From contig OU015662.1 of NCBI GenBank assembly GCA_907165275.2, positions 4,905,501-4,969,500 on the forward strand: a stretch of 64,000 nt of DNA, written 5' to 3'. This document shows positions 37,141-50,325 of the stretch, piece by piece (within the stretch, counting starts at the first letter, position 1; each line of letters opens with the position of its first letter). The DNA comes from Zygaena filipendulae. Its lineage: Eukaryota; Arthropoda; Insecta; Lepidoptera; Zygaenidae. The notes under the pieces were generated by a model, which ran no database searches, had not been told where the DNA came from, and saw only the letters and a program-made list of their open reading frames with translations. A program made the position numbers and the translations under genes.

Positions 37141-38699
37141 ATAGGGGCTCTTTACCAAATCTCACACTTTGTGTCTGTGAGCTTCACTTCATTGGTCCCT
37201 AAGCACGAACGGTCATGAAATTTTATGGAGACTACCGACTTGCGCCTTTAACTTTCATTAGGGCTCTTACAGGGACTAAAGTACCAAAGTACCACCGCTA
37301 TAAAAAATCATATTCTTACCAAAATATTTCATATAAAAAGCGATAGTAGGAGAATATCTAAATAGGTAAATACTATAATTTTCTATACGTAATTATTATA
37401 AAGTATTTAAATTTTGACCACAGCTCCTCTCTTTTGTTATGTGCAAATTAAAACAAAAAAAATGCCAAAAACTACAACTTTTGACAGTTTTCGAGCTCTA
37501 TAAATGTTATTGGGTACGGTGTTAATACTGTAAAACCATCATAAATTATCGTGTAAATTATTACGGATTTACTTTTGAATGAAATATCTCAGAAATTAAT
37601 ATTATTTTTATAGTAGGCCTGTGAAGGCCTTAATTAGGTATTTTATAGATGTAGCTATTTACTCACCGAGTCGATCTCCTGCTAGAGCCATCAGATATTA
37701 TTTATTATATTATTATATTACCTATAATAATATACATGTTATAATAAATAATTATATACTGATTTGATATAATACGTGGACACATAGAATGTCCTGATTT
37801 CTTGGCCCAGGTTTCATTGTCAGTGCCCATGCGCCGTACACGTCATACTTCGCTTTTTAGCGTGCCGTCGCGTCGCACATGACGAATTATGGTAAAAATT
37901 CTGTACTTACTAGACTACTTAATACTTACCTATAGGTCATTGCAAACTTTCAATTTATTTTTTTTATTTCAATTTCAATTTTATTTATTTTTATTTCGTA
38001 GGTTACACAATAAGTCTTGAAATATGTCATAGCTATTAAAATTAAAACTAAATTTTATCAATGTGCATTGTGCAACATACTTGAAATGTATTTCCAACAT
38101 AGACCTATTTAATCAGTCCAAGTCCTCATTTAAACGTAAAGTTAGATTAAAATTTTTAAATTTAATTTAACGCCCAAATTTAAAGAGTTAGTGTAGCAAT
38201 GCAACTGTATTTATTACCTTTATATTTGCTGATTGTAGTTTAATTGTAAATGTATTATAATCAATAGTTGAGAGTTGTTTTCCCAATTTTATTATTTAAG
38301 TAATTAAGTGGATAACTGCAATTGTTCTTATTTCAAAATGTTTAAGTAAAAATAAATGTAAAATTAACAATGATAGCTGTTGTTGTTCTTCATAAAATAA
38401 AAGAAAATTAAATTAAATAAGGTCCTAAGTAGTGCTTTTTAAACACATGCTAGCAGTAAGTGTCGCTTACTGACAGTGAAGATAACAGGTTAAGTTACAT
38501 ATTTTGGGATAACTGTAAAATGTTAATTGACTACGTTTTCAACTTCAAGCATGCTAGTAACCCGATAGGACTGTAGTGCTATCGTCGAGGTCATAAAAGT
38601 GGTTGTAGATGGTTAAACGGCCTGTAAGAATATAATTAATAAAGAGCATTATCAATAGAGTGTCGAAAGATCAATGAAGTGGAGAGTGGACCGCGATAC
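37141..38699. other. Unassigned AT-rich DNA
   Basis: Nothing recognised apart from AT-rich simple sequence near 37690-37760 and 37955-38000. Confidence 0.4.
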
Positions 38700-39480
38700 T
38701 GGTTTGTGTGTGTAATTATTTATGCAGCGGCGTGCGGAGACGCAGGTTATCATTACCGCGGTCGAAGCCGCAAGCAACAACGACAGTGCTGACGCGACGT
38801 ACCCACACGATGGCAACACACATAAATAGGGGCAAATTGTGTTTGCAGTAGGGGTGCGGTAGGGTTAGCGTAGCGCCGAAGAGCCTCATCGTATTTATTC
38901 TATTTGCCGAACGTGCCTCGCCGCCGCGGCTACTGTTTGACGATGCAAATTTATCGCGACCATTAATAATAAAAAGCGCAGACATCACGGGTCCACAGAT
39001 GCTCAGTAATAGTATATTAGTATATGGTTCATAAAACACACGATTTTGAAGAAAATCCACACACACACAATCTCATATAAACCCACAAACGCATGGAGCT
39101 TGCGCGTATTAAGAAGACAACGTTAGAGCTATCCGAACCGATACGGATATCTTTCGAAAAGCGGAACTCAGGTTATGTAGCACGCGTGTAAATTGTGCCT
39201 AATGATAGCATATCTTTGTAAAATAATAGTAACAACGCCACATCGTGAACTAGCTAAGCAACGAAAACAAGGCAAACATTAGAAGAAGTCAGAATGCCCA
39301 TAGCTGGCAGTAATAAACTGCTAGCAACAGTCGTTGGATCCGATAAAACCTCACATCGGGAGGCTAGAGCTGCTCGCAGTTAGTGCCGATATCGACATAT
39401 TCGAGCCCTTCCTCCTTCGTGGAACAATAAAGCCAGTTTGAATTGATTACAGCTTTGAGCCACGACGTAGCGCGGCGCCG
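38700..39480. other. GC-richer island
   Basis: CpG-rich blocks (CGCCGCCGCGGCTACTG at about 38930; GGTCGAAGCCGCAAGCAACA at about 38760) interleave with TTTATTCTATTTGCC and ATTAATAATAAA. This mix is typical of insect regulatory DNA but is not diagnostic. No supported coding region. Confidence 0.25.
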
Positions 39481-39609
39481 ACAATGTGGATTGAAAAAAT
39501 TGATTTCCAGATGAGGAATTTTTGTTTTGCCAAAAATACAGATACTTTTTTGAATTCATAACAAATTACAACCACAACAACAAAAATCAGATTCAAATTC
39601 GCACTCTTT

Positions 39610-39696
39610 TTTTATAAGGACATAGGGCACTTTTTATATCAGGATTTCCGCGGAAACTCCGAAATTAACGCAGGTGAAACTGCGAGGAGCAGCTAG
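39610..39696 (+). mobile_element. Helitron-like 3'-end fragment
   Basis: AAGGACATAGGGCACTTTTT, then CCGCGGAAACTCCGAAATTA, ACGCAGGTGAAACTGCG and the end GCAGCTAG|T at 39696. The 5' part is missing. Confidence 0.55.
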
Positions 39697-42600
39697 TTTT
39701 TTATAATTATGAAATATAATAATATTGATGATCCATAAAATCTGGATCATGGGTCATTGCAAAACAAACGCTTTTGCTTAACTGGCACATATGTTATTTA
39801 ATTGTGACATAGGTTTACAACAGTGAAGCCATAATGCGAACCGAGACACCAAGTTGCACTGCTGTTCTCACAAGGATCTCAGCACCTTTTCCACACCGTT
39901 TAAATTGTAGCGAGTGTGAACACTGAAGCATTTATTTAGCTTTGGCATGGCTCAGGCTCAGCGCAAATTGATGGTTACACCTGCTTCATTGCAAAACGAT
40001 CATCGCATCTCGTTCGCACAACTTGTTTGCCTAACAACACAGCAATCATTGTTTTTGTGCAACAAAAAAAAAATAGTTTAAATAAATATATGTGGCTCGT
40101 TGAGTTTTACATGCCGAGTCGAATTTTATAAGACTATTTTTTTTTTACATTTCTGCGATCATAATTTAAGCTTGGAGGTAACAAAAATAAATTTTTTTCG
40201 TAATAATAAACGTTACAACGTTTTTTTCATATTTCTTATTAAACTGATACAGCGAATAATTTGTTAGAACTTGGAAATATTTCATCACACAAAAGAGAAA
40301 TCAATGAAAATAATAATATTCTTAAAATCGCTAGAATTATTACTGAAAACTTGCACATGATATTATATCAAAGAAGGTATACTATATGTAGGTATAGGCA
40401 TTTTAGTTATTTCTACTCGGCAACGGCCAAAATTTATATTTTTGCTAATCTTGAGTAGCATACTTTACAATGACAGAATATGTATACATTTCTCTGCCGA
40501 CCAAAACGTCAATAATTTGCTAACCGTTTAAACGATAGCCTTTGTAAACTAATGGTTCTTACGGTGATATTTGTACATATACATTTCTCGGGATCCAGTC
40601 GCAGTGTTCATAATAAAGCTGAATACGGGTCCTTTTATTTATACCGCAAGAGCGGGGGGACCACATCAAACCCGCGACAAGTGCAGTACAGACACGTGAT
40701 CACGTCACCGCCTATCAATGGCCTGCGTTACAATGATAGATTACTGCTCAGTTACGGAAACTACGTCGAATGCTGCCGCCCGGACCAACTGATTCATGCG
40801 CCCTAGCACGTTAGGTCACGTAACTTATATGTACGTTTATGTATGTGCGAATGTCGTAATTTATCCAAGGAGCATTCCAAAATCTTCACCATTAGATATT
40901 TCTGGGCACCGAGATGGAAGATCACAAGTAAAATTACAAAGAGAATGTCAGGAATTTCAAATAACGCCCCTGTGCGTATATCGTTGGAAAAATGTGTCGT
41001 TGTTCCCAAGCATCATTTGGAATTTGAAAAATGTAAAGACGACACGAGCGATTTATCAAGCGAAGCGGAAACAAACTCAAGGCGTATACCTACTGTCGCA
41101 ATTCGATTTACATCGCAACCCTCTTACCGGAATGCGTGGGCCAATAAAAGTGTCATAAGGCTTACACGAAAGGTAAGCTTTCTCGTTACCCACGACACTA
41201 ATCTCTACCAAGAGATACCCTCAAACTAAAACGTATCTGATAAAAATTCAATAGTTCCACATTCATAGACTCATGTCACTACTAACACATTTTTGCAAAT
41301 TTGAGTTCATAACTGCAGTCAAACTCGATAAATTAAGTCCATTAGCACTGTTAGTTACCTACCTACCATTGTACGTTGAGAAAAATAAACCAAACGATTA
41401 AACAGCAGGATAATAAAATGCATGAAACAGGGAATGAATCTGGCATCCGTATAGATCACGATCGTGCTCCAGAAGACGTGTACATAACAAAGGGTGGTGT
41501 CGATATCAGGTGGTTCGCGTGACCACGCGCAAGTTGCTCCGCCTCAGTCAGCTTGAGTATCAACTTACCCCGACATTCCATAGAATCACTGTTCAAATTT
41601 TCTCAGTACAGTGTAAACGATTGATGTCACCGTACCTTATTGTTGTTCATCTTTATTCATAGAGGTAATATTCTCGTTATTGACAGTTGGCAATAAGAGT
41701 CAGGCAGAGTGATCAGTTTTACCATTTCAAATTCATTGCTACTCTACTTAACACGCAATGAAATGCGATTAATCGCGATAGATTGCCATAATTGAGAAAG
41801 AAGAAGAAGAAGAATAATAAATAATTAATTAATAACAAACCGTTTTGCTGTGAAAAACAATAATTGTGCATTAAATTTCGTTGCTTAGTTGCTAAATTAA
41901 AGTTTAAAAAACTAAAACGACCATATAATTATATTATTCAGTTTCTTAACATTGCGATCGGACGTGAAAATTAAATTAAACACGCACAAAGTGACAGTAG
42001 GGATAATGAAAACTCGATTTGAATGCACAAGCGCGAATTATCATCTGGTCGACTTCACCGAGTTACGCAAGACAACAAGAAAACAGCTGGCTCGATGTGC
42101 AATACGTAAGTGGCCTACAATGGCGAGCCGTTGATCATAATTCTGATAGTGCACTAGCTATGGCAGGCATTTGTGTCCGTAGGCCGAGAAGAGCACGACT
42201 GATATTGAAAGTGAATTGTCGTGCAGTCAGCCGACATGTCACCCGACATTAATACTTGGTTGTCGCTGCGTGACTAGTTTCGCGCAATATTACATTACAG
42301 CTAAGACTTAAATACTTCCTTACAAGTTCTACCAATACAAAAATGAAGCTTCACAATTTTTCAGTTAGCAGATCGTTTATTTTTATGTAAGTTGCTTGTA
42401 ACGACCATACTCAAGAAGTTTTCGCACATAAAAGAAGAACTTTCTCAAAACAAAACCAAAAACGTTCGCAGATCGCGTCGCAATGATAACGTGAAGCCTT
42501 TTTAAATGCTTACAAAGCACATAAATAACGAGTCATGATCGTATTATTTGAAACCTAAATTGCAGTTGAAAGAATTCGTGCGCAGGTACAAGAGTAATAT

Positions 42601-44579
42601 TTACATTATCAATTGTATGTCATCAGCGTCGATGGAGCGATGTTTTCACCCGCGGCCCGTGTTACCTTTCGAAAGCATTGGCTCATAAACAATACGACCT
42701 CTGAACTTAGTAACAATGCGAGGCCGGCGTGCGAAACGGAAGATGAGACTGAGACCTCACCATCACTTCGAAGCGTTAAAAATACTGTGCAATAGGGATA
42801 AAACTATACGAACATCCTCTTTTTGCGGGTCATACGTATAATAGGTATTTTAACAAGCACCGGTGAAAACTCGGAGAGGAACTCACAATAATTCTTTTCT
42901 GGCCTTACCGGGTGACTCTCTGAGGACACGTCGAGCCATAATTTAGCGTTTCTTTAAAAAAAAAAACTATTGACTGTAACAGTGAAAGCCTTTTAGTTTC
43001 ATAAATCTAATTTTATATCTCTTATTCTACTAAGGCAGGCATGTAAAATTTTAATATTAGTAAATGTTCCTAAGAGTCTTACCTGCAATAATTAATCATA
43101 AGATTTTAATATGCTAGGAAAAACACACGCGCTTTTTAAATTTTCTGGTTTGATATCGCACATTTAATAATAGCCACGCAAAGGCATGCAATAAGAATAA
43201 AAAATTGTCCAAAGCTAATCTACTAAAGCTTACGAGTTATGCCATGCTGGTGAATAAAGGTTGAGGTCGAATTAAGAAAATAATTAATAACTTATTGCCA
43301 ATAGAAAAGCTCAATGTAGTTATATACAGTGGTAATCGTGACTAAACGGAGGTCGACAACTTAAAGCTTTAACAAAGTTTCTTGCATTGTTTTAAAATCA
43401 GGACGATATAAAAATATAAAGAAAAATGTAAATATGACTATTGAATAATCATATAATAACACTGTCAAATATGGAACAATAGATCTGTAGCTAGTCATAT
43501 TATTGTCACTGATATTGTTGATGTATGAGAGAATCAGTACAGAAGCGAGCAAGCCTTATAGCTATGGCCGAATTTTCAAAAATGACTGCGCATGGAATGA
43601 TCTAAAATGATCCAGTTTACAGTAATGCATGATTCGTTGCCCAACCGGCAATCTGATGCACTTTAGTCTCGGGGAATCAGTACAGTACGTGCTGCTATTG
43701 AGCAAGACTTCGCGAGCGGCTTGCTCGAACCCAATGCAAAGGGGAAAATATTTGCTCGTTGGAGAACACGATTTACTTGCTCTTTGCCATTGAGACACGC
43801 TATAATTTATAATTAGTGTCAATTTGCGAAAATTATCGATATTTTGATATTTACAACGAGACGAAAAAAAAACCAATGTTTTATTACCAACTATTACTAA
43901 ATCTAACAATAAGTATGTATCTATGTAACAAGTCAATATTACACAAGTTTACACAGTTTACACAGTTTACAATATATAGAGCTGTACCTATAGCTGGTTT
44001 ATTAAGTCTCCAAAATTACACTTTGACATGTAAGATCATAATCTGCGGCCAAGTGGCTGATATTACACAAGTTTATAAAATCAACAACTCAACACTACGA
44101 AATTAAATTCGTGACCAAAACATTTTTAACCTGCCCATGTATTGTTCGTGTTTACGAAACGTCTTTCCCACAGTTTAAGGCTTTAAAGATAGAACGCCAA
44201 GTTAATATAGTAACAAAACGCAACCAAATTAAATAAACACGCATAGGCACAGTTGTGTGTAATAGGATAATTCAAGAAGGTCCGGCGCAGGGCAACTGGC
44301 GCCTTGGGCTTGTTAATCAAATTCTCGTGGAAATCGGCGGCAGCCCGCAATCCTATCAGAGGCACGCTATCCATCAGGAAACACCAGTCACGCAGCAACA
44401 ATAAAACTTACCAATTATTTCTTCCCTCGACAGACACCATTTGTCATTAATTTTTCGGCACCGCAGATAATAATTATCAGACTAAACGATATGCGAACTG
44501 CCTTGATGAGAAACGTCATCGATGTAAAAGGATATCTGTCTGTTCACGATAATCTCCCAATCTTATGAACAGATTGTCA
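39697..44579. other. Long unassigned stretch
   Basis: Includes a GC-richer zone at 40560-41220 with overlapping open frames (84, 120 and 128 codons on the plus strand) that carry no recognisable domain and lack codon-like structure, and similar chance frames at 42019-42795 and 43562-43936. A short 11-bp tandem (GTTTACACA) occurs at about 43945-43972, and AAG-rich simple sequence at about 41798-41830. No gene called. Confidence 0.35.
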
Positions 44580-44695
44580 TGATTAAGCTTAGCCTGTAGC
44601 CACATATAGGCTATGTTTCATTTAAATCGGATGTCGAGAAAAAAAAATACCTATTTAAAAAGTTTCACGTGGGTGAAACCGCGAGGCACTGCTAG
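44580..44695 (+). mobile_element. Helitron-like 3'-end fragment
   Basis: AGCCTGTAGCCACATATAGG, TTCATTTAAATCGGATG, then TCACGTGGGTGAAACCGCG and the end GCACTGCTAG|T at 44695. Confidence 0.5.
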
Positions 44696-46692
44696 TACCA
44701 GCTTTGCTTAAGTTTAGGACCAGGTGGCGCTGTATGGCAAAAATGTACCACTGTAATATAACATCACATTATCCTTTGACATAAGTAGGTACTCTTTTTA
44801 TGATGCAATGTAATTTTTAATTTGATGATGTGAAATAAATAAATCTAGTCTAATTTATCCAAGTACCTATTATTATTACTATTTTATGCATGTACCTATT
44901 CATACCTATACATATTCCACAAACGATAACACTTCAGTTGCGTTATTCAATTCGATCAGGCTGGTTATTGAATCTGACAAGCGGTCACAGCAACATTAGC
45001 GATCACTCGGCTCACAACGAATAAATTAAGATATAAAAGGAAAGAAACATTCTTCACTTCAACGCCGCGACGCGACGGCTGCCCACACAATGATTAGACG
45101 CTACACTCGCCTCGCCGCGCGCTGCGGTCCAATCATACACAAAACTTAAATTATTAAGTGCTATCTTTGTTATAAATACATTCAAACCGACATAGATTAA
45201 TGTAATAAAATTCTCCAATGTTTTTTTCTTTAGGTTTGATCGTCTCATTCCTTGTCAACATTCTAACTCCCGGATTAAGTGCGGTCGTTTATCTTAGCAT
45301 TTAAGCGTGTCTTACCAGTGTTGTCTTTTAAAAGCCATTTTATAATGTTGCTTTTTTATTAAACTACCAAAAGTCGTTCGCTCATACAAGTCTGAAGTCA
45401 TACACTGATGTCATCGTAGTTAACATTTCGAAATTGTTCGTGTAAAAAATGTTGTCACTTAAGTGAAGAGTATGATCACAAAAACATAAAGAAATATTAT
45501 AATACGGCAAAATAAAAACTAGCCAATCCCCATGGTTTGACCTGTGTGAATTTTGGGAGTTTTGAGAATTAATAATACGACCCTATAGTCTGTCCTAGCC
45601 CTAAAATCAGTAATCCGTTCAATTATTCCAAGGATAATAAACAGGCAGATAAAAATATTCATGTCATATAGACACAGGAGTTTTATTTGAATCCATCCAG
45701 TGGCGTCCTTGTGATCTGTGTACATACAAGTAAACAAGATTCACAGATCTATTACCTATCCGTATAGACAAAGTAGTGAAGACTGTAGAACGAACATTTG
45801 AAACAGACAAGATAAACCAATTTCGTTCTTTATCTCGAACAGAAGACGACCTTCAAGTTAGTCCGACTAGAATACAGAGCAGCCACAACAAGGGACATCG
45901 GGGGGTGAGCGTTGGTCGCTTTTGTATGCAAAAAGCGTTAAGTGTCAGCCGACGCGGCGATAGTGCGGGCCGAACATTAAACAAGCGGTTGAGAGCCAAA
46001 ATAGAAATGGGTTGTTTGAGTAGGGTTCTTTCGCGAAAGCAATTGTACTCGAACGTGTCTTGTTAGTGAATGCGTTATGCAAATTTCTTTTGGTGCTTCG
46101 AAGCGTCAAAACGAAAAGTTTCTACTCATTGAAGGATTAGAAGACAGAGTGAATAATGAAAACGCACAGAAATGGAAAAAAATAAATAGTTAAAACGAAC
46201 GAAAAAGAGTTGAGTTGAACCTTTTTGAGGTAAGTACGTTCAATAATAATAATAAAAACAACACAAAAGAAAATTTTTGAATTAACAATTATTGCAATGC
46301 CCTTGTTTACTATGTAGCTTCGTTAACAATAATCAACTGATATAACAGACGCAGGACGAAAATTTTAATTATAATGGCGGTACCGTGTAATAAAAGCGGC
46401 AAATATATTGCGCTACAGTGATATTATAATAACCACTTCTCTCGTTCAAGAGCAATTAATCGGGTCAATTTGGGAGAATGATTGAATACTCGGGCACTGA
46501 ACAAGCAATCAGTCAATTCTCGACAACTACCGATATTAATTCGGTGATAATTTGATGTCTATTTCAGACAACTACAAACGGAAATTATAATTAACGGTAA
46601 TATTTATTACAAATTAATTTCTCATCAGTGTTATATTAAAATACTAAAATCTAGAAACAAATATATAATTATGGAAATTTAACAAAATTTGA
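44696..46692. other. Unassigned DNA
   Basis: Moderately GC-rich near 45050-45130 and 45850-46030. A 96-codon plus-strand frame at 45776-46066 has no recognisable domain. No gene called. Confidence 0.35.
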
Positions 46693-46930
46693 AGATAAGA
46701 AAAATACAACTACGCCATAGATGACTTAGATGTAGGCAACAATAATAAGCACATAGCTATGAGCACCACATAGAGTAATATTATATACTGTTTTTTACAG
46801 AGTAATATTTATATACTTTTTTAAATACATACATAACCCATACACGAATGTTCATTACATAAACGTTCACCATGAAGCGGAGTTCGAACCCGCGACACCT
46901 GGCGCTGCAGTTTAGCTCAATGGTAGTCTA
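46693..46930 (-). mobile_element. Probable tRNA-derived SINE fragment (minus strand)
   Basis: On the minus strand CGCGGGTTCGAACTCCGC (46877-46894) is a near-consensus Pol III B box with one extra base, preceded by GCGCCAGGTGT. The A-box region (GAGCTAAACTG) is poor and too close. The body TATGTAATGAACATTCGTG, then TATGGGTTATGTATGTATTT resembles insect SINE tails. Assignment is tentative. Confidence 0.4.
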
Positions 46931-47181
46931 TTACTGATTCAAAACAGAGAAGTTGACTGGTTGGTATTGGCAAAGGCGACATCAACAGTGGACAGGGGTC
47001 AGTGCAAACAGGCGCTCATTATGCTGCGAGCGTGTGCTTACCGCCCTCGCTCCACCCTCGGGCCTCGCTCCGAGCCTCCAGCAAACAAGGCGACCCCACG
47101 TCCAACCGCACTATTATAGTTCACATGTCATGACTACTATAATGAGTATAATATATAACTAACAAATACCTGCATACGCAA

Positions 47182-47309
47182 GTACAGTCATCATCAAAGA
47201 TACGTAAACATTTTTGTCACTCGTTGAACTTTATTACTTTTGGAATAAGATTGAACGACTGTCAAAAGTGATTATATATTAATTATTATACATTTCTGAT
47301 GCTGTGTAC
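47182..47309. mobile_element. Palindromic MITE family B, copy 2
   Basis: Left GTACAGTCATCATCAAAGAT and right CATTTCTGATGCTGTGTAC are inverted relative to each other, and the interior matches the copy at 21858 (GTTGAACTTTATTACTTTTG, AATAAGATTGAACGACTGTC). Non-coding. Confidence 0.6.
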
Positions 47310-47411
47310 AATCAGCATTGATGTAGAATTTCAGGTTCCCACACATTCTAAGTGATCATTATAACTATCTAACAAAAGTTATCTGATTACTGTGAGCATC
47401 CATATTTTTAA

Positions 47412-48050
47412 CTAGCTGTGCCCCGCGATTTCACCCGCGGTAATTTCGGAGTCCCCGAGGGAATTCCGGGATAAAAGGTAACCTATGTCCTTCTCTGTAC
47501 CCCTGACAACGTGCATGCCAAATTTCATCCAAATCCGTTCAGCCGCTTTTGCGTGATTGAATTTGCATTGAAACGTATGCGAGGATAAGCGCACGAAAGC
47601 GCATTTTCATCCGACTTGCTTCAAATTTATCGTCACTGCTCAGGTCCTATATTATGTCTTAGCGTTATGTTATATAGCCTATAATAAACCTGCCCAGGGG
47701 GGCTAAGATGCGCAACATGATAAAATTTTATCGAGCCATTTTATCGATTCTCGTCGACAAAGCCATACAATATGTCGACGAGAATCGATAAAATGGCTCG
47801 ATAAAATTTTGTCGTCTTGCGCATCTTAGCCCGGCAGGAGTATGGACTACAATCGTACCAAGTTTGGTTAAAATCCCTTCAGTAATTTTTGACCCATGCG
47901 TGCACATACAGACAGACATACAGACAAAAAATTTACTGATTGCATTTTTGGCATCAGTATCGATCACCATTCATCATCCAATATTAATTATGAATATATA
48001 TTCAATGTACAGAATTGAACTCTACAGTTTTATTATAAGTATAGAAATGA
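47412..48050 (-). mobile_element. Helitron-like element interrupted by a Harbinger MITE
   Basis: On the minus strand it starts near TTTCTATACTTATAATAAAA (about 48030-48050) and ends at 47412 with CACCCGCGG...CCGCGGGTGAAATCGCGGGG, then CACAGCTAG|T. The interior has ATCGATACTGATGCCAAAAA, TGTCTGTATGTCTGTCTGTA and CGGATTTGGATGAAATTTGG. A|T flanking, 5' TC and 3' CTAG with a hairpin fit Helitrons. It carries no RepHel gene, so it is non-autonomous. The 137-bp MITE at 47698-47834 splits it. Confidence 0.55.
47695..47837. mobile_element. 137-bp palindromic MITE related to the 15.5-kb Harbinger element, with CAG duplications
   Basis: The element (47698-47834) is almost one hairpin: arms 47698-47758 and 47774-47834 (61 nt each) around a 15-base loop. 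The ends GGGGGCTAAGATGCGCAA and (inverted) CCGGGCTAAGATGCGCAA align without gaps to the Harbinger ends TGGAGCTAGGATGCGCAA and CGGAGCTAGGATGCGCAA. CAG flanks both sides. An adjacent 26-base block is identical to 20802-20827. It has no coding capacity and would depend on that transposase or a relative. Confidence 0.88.
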
Positions 48051-48469
48051 ACAGACGTTGTCAGATAATTTCGTAGCGAACTGAAAGTCGTCATGTTAAA
48101 TCTCAGTTTTTAAGATTTGTGCAGATTTATTTCATAAGATATATTTGACAAATATTTAAAGGACTTTGACGCATATGATTCTATGAATAATTTGAATAGG
48201 TACTATTATGTAGTGCAGATCTTATTGGGTTTTGGGAGTGTAGAACTACATACTCGTATTTGGATGCATGGTGAGCTCCTTTATATCTACTGTTGACTGT
48301 GGCTAGTTTACAAATTATGTAAAACTTTTTAGTAATATATTTCATTTCAATATTATATTTAGTAATGAACTATTCAGATATATTTGTCAATGCCCAGCTC
48401 ACACAAACGGTACTAAATCTTTGATTACCACGGTACATTCAAACGACAAAATCGTCCGGAGTCTGGAGC
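48051..48469. other. Unassigned AT-rich DNA
   Basis: Nothing recognised. Confidence 0.4.
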
Positions 48470-48770
48470 CGGGAGCGGCCGCCGTCGTAGCAACAACCGG
48501 TGCCAATAAATTTCATAATTAATTTCATCATCAAAGTCATAGCTTACACGTCGCGCGTTGTCTTAAACTGGGATTTGCAAACTAAAGCCGCCGCCGACGT
48601 TCGCTATCGCTTAACGTTCACGTTCCTTCGCCCCCATTTCGATTTCATAACGTCTATTATAATGTGTTATAATTCTTTAAAAATAAAAATAAGCGAAGCG
48701 GAAAATGATTCGCTTCGCTAAACGAAACGCCTCAGTCAAAAGCCATCGTTGTAATAGAGTTTCCTTTCTG
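48470..48770. other. GC-richer island with homeodomain-like motifs
   Basis: CGGGAGCGGCCGCCGTCGTA is followed by AATAAATTTCATAATTAATT, then GCCGCCGCCGACGTTCGC, and the small inverted pair AGCGAAGCGGAA / TTCGCTTCGCT near 48690-48720. It may be a regulatory element; no coding evidence. Confidence 0.25.
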
Positions 48771-49857
48771 GAAGGTTGCACGGTTATAAAAGCTAACTTA
48801 TTTTCAAAGAAAAAGTAATGAGAATTTAACTTAGCAGAAAACGGTTTGCGGAGGCTTTCATTTCGGAAATAGGGATGTGGAGCAGAAATATTTTTACATT
48901 AGTCGCAGCAGCCGCGAAAATCAGCACGATAGCTTCACAAAGGTCTCAGACTGAGCTGTTGGTTCGCACCTCCTAACGAGCTTGATAGTAAACAGCGAAG
49001 GCTTTATAATGCAACTTTGTGCCCACGAGGGTCGACCGAGTTCAAAGACATTTTTATAATTAAAGCGAAATTAAAATGTGCGCAGACGAAATTGTTTTTC
49101 GTAATTAATGTTATTTTCGTTAGACAAACAATTCAAAATTGGTTAGTTGACAATTTTATGATGCCGTTTTATAGTAGAGAAAATGAGATGGCATTTATGA
49201 TTTTTATATTGTCTGGTACTTGACGATTTATTTCAATTAATTGTTCAACTCACCACCGTATAGGGTCATGACCACGGAGACCTTTAGCTTCATTAACACC
49301 ATAAAAGACGACAGTACTGTACCCGCGAATGGTGTTTCAGGAAAAACGTGACTTTCACTGTCCAATTATCATGATTCACTGTTAGCCACTTAGATAAGGC
49401 ATGAACTCATGACCATAACGATATTTTTATGAATAAAATTTGAACAAAAAATATTTCTAAAACGTGTTCGCTTTTGGAATTTATGCGAGTTAGATGCAGA
49501 AAAACATTTCAACATCTCTTTCTCGGAGCCAATGCAAAATGTAGAAAAGTTCACTTGTGGAAATCATTATGGATATTCAAATAGGAGTGCATACATTGAG
49601 TGCATCTGCGCAAAAAGGCTGAATCTCGACGAGATAGGATAACAAGATAACAAGCGTGGAGCGGTCGACTAAGACGGATAAAAACAAGACGCAGAGAGCC
49701 TACGCGCGGACGTGTATCTTGTTTACTTAAACGAGGTTTGCATTATAAGTGCCTCTCGACTTGATTCCTCTGACTATAGGTACTCTGTTAACTAACAATA
49801 CAATCAAATTAAGAGGCTATATGTAAAAACAACATTGATCCTTCAATAACTCTGAAA
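48771..49857. other. Unassigned DNA
   Basis: No supported feature. Confidence 0.4.
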
Positions 49858-50026
49858 TCTATATATATAAAATCTATCCCTATTTTTCTTGGTCACGGCA
49901 TCACGCGTGAACGGCTGGACCGATCTTCCTTTGCATACACTTTTTTAGCGGTACAAAGAAGGAAATAGGGTACATTTATAGCGGAATTCCCGCGGGAACT
50001 CCGAAACTGCTGCGAGAGACAGCTAG
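49858..50026 (+). mobile_element. Helitron-like element, complete short copy
   Basis: A|TCTATATATATAAAATC begins the element, then GAACGGCTGGACCGATC, GGTACAAAGAAGGAAATAGG, CCCGCGGGAACTCCGAAACT and the end GAGACAGCTAG|T. Insertion between A and T, 5' TC and 3' CTAG fit the Helitron pattern. About 169 bp, non-coding. Confidence 0.6.
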
Positions 50027-50125
50027 TTAAATAAAATACTAATATGTATAAGGAGATTGATTTCGGGTTTCACGTTTAAGTTAATTTATACCTAATTGAA
50101 AATTCTGACCAAAGACGAAACACAA

Positions 50126-50325
50126 TCCCTACTAATCTTATAAAAGCGAAAATAACTCTGTCTGTCTGTCTGTTACGCTTTCGCACCTAAACGGCTCAAC
50201 CGATCATCATGAATTTTGCATACACATTGTCAGGGGTACAAAGAAGGACATAGGGTACTTTTTGTCCCCCGAATTCCAGCGGGAACTCCGAAATTACCGC
50301 GGGTGAAACCGTAGGGCACAGCAAG
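50126..50325 (+). mobile_element. Helitron-like element, second adjacent copy
   Basis: A|TCCCTACTAATCTTATAAA begins, then (TGTC)n, ACGGCTCAACCGATCATC, TGCATACACATTGTCAGGG, GGACATAGGGTACTTTTTG, GGAACTCCGAAATTACCGCG and GGTGAAACC. The terminal CTAG has become CAAG, followed by T. Same orientation as the copy 100 bp upstream. Confidence 0.6.

Noticed and set aside
40796..41229. Overlapping plus-strand frames of 120 and 128 codons
   Set aside because: Two frames overlap over the same bases, neither has a recognisable domain or splice partners, and composition rather than coding pressure explains the lack of stops.
43562..43936. Minus-strand 124-codon frame
   Set aside because: No known domain; an equally long frame lies on the opposite strand at 43816-44106, as expected from chance in this composition.
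46868..46925. tRNA-like boxes on both strands
   Set aside because: A plus-strand TAGCTCAATGG and a minus-strand B box are in opposite orientations and cannot belong to one tRNA; kept only as a tentative SINE.
50158..50175. CRISPR-like or satellite array from TGTC repeats
   Set aside because: These are short simple repeats inside a Helitron-like element; there are no spacers and the genome is eukaryotic.
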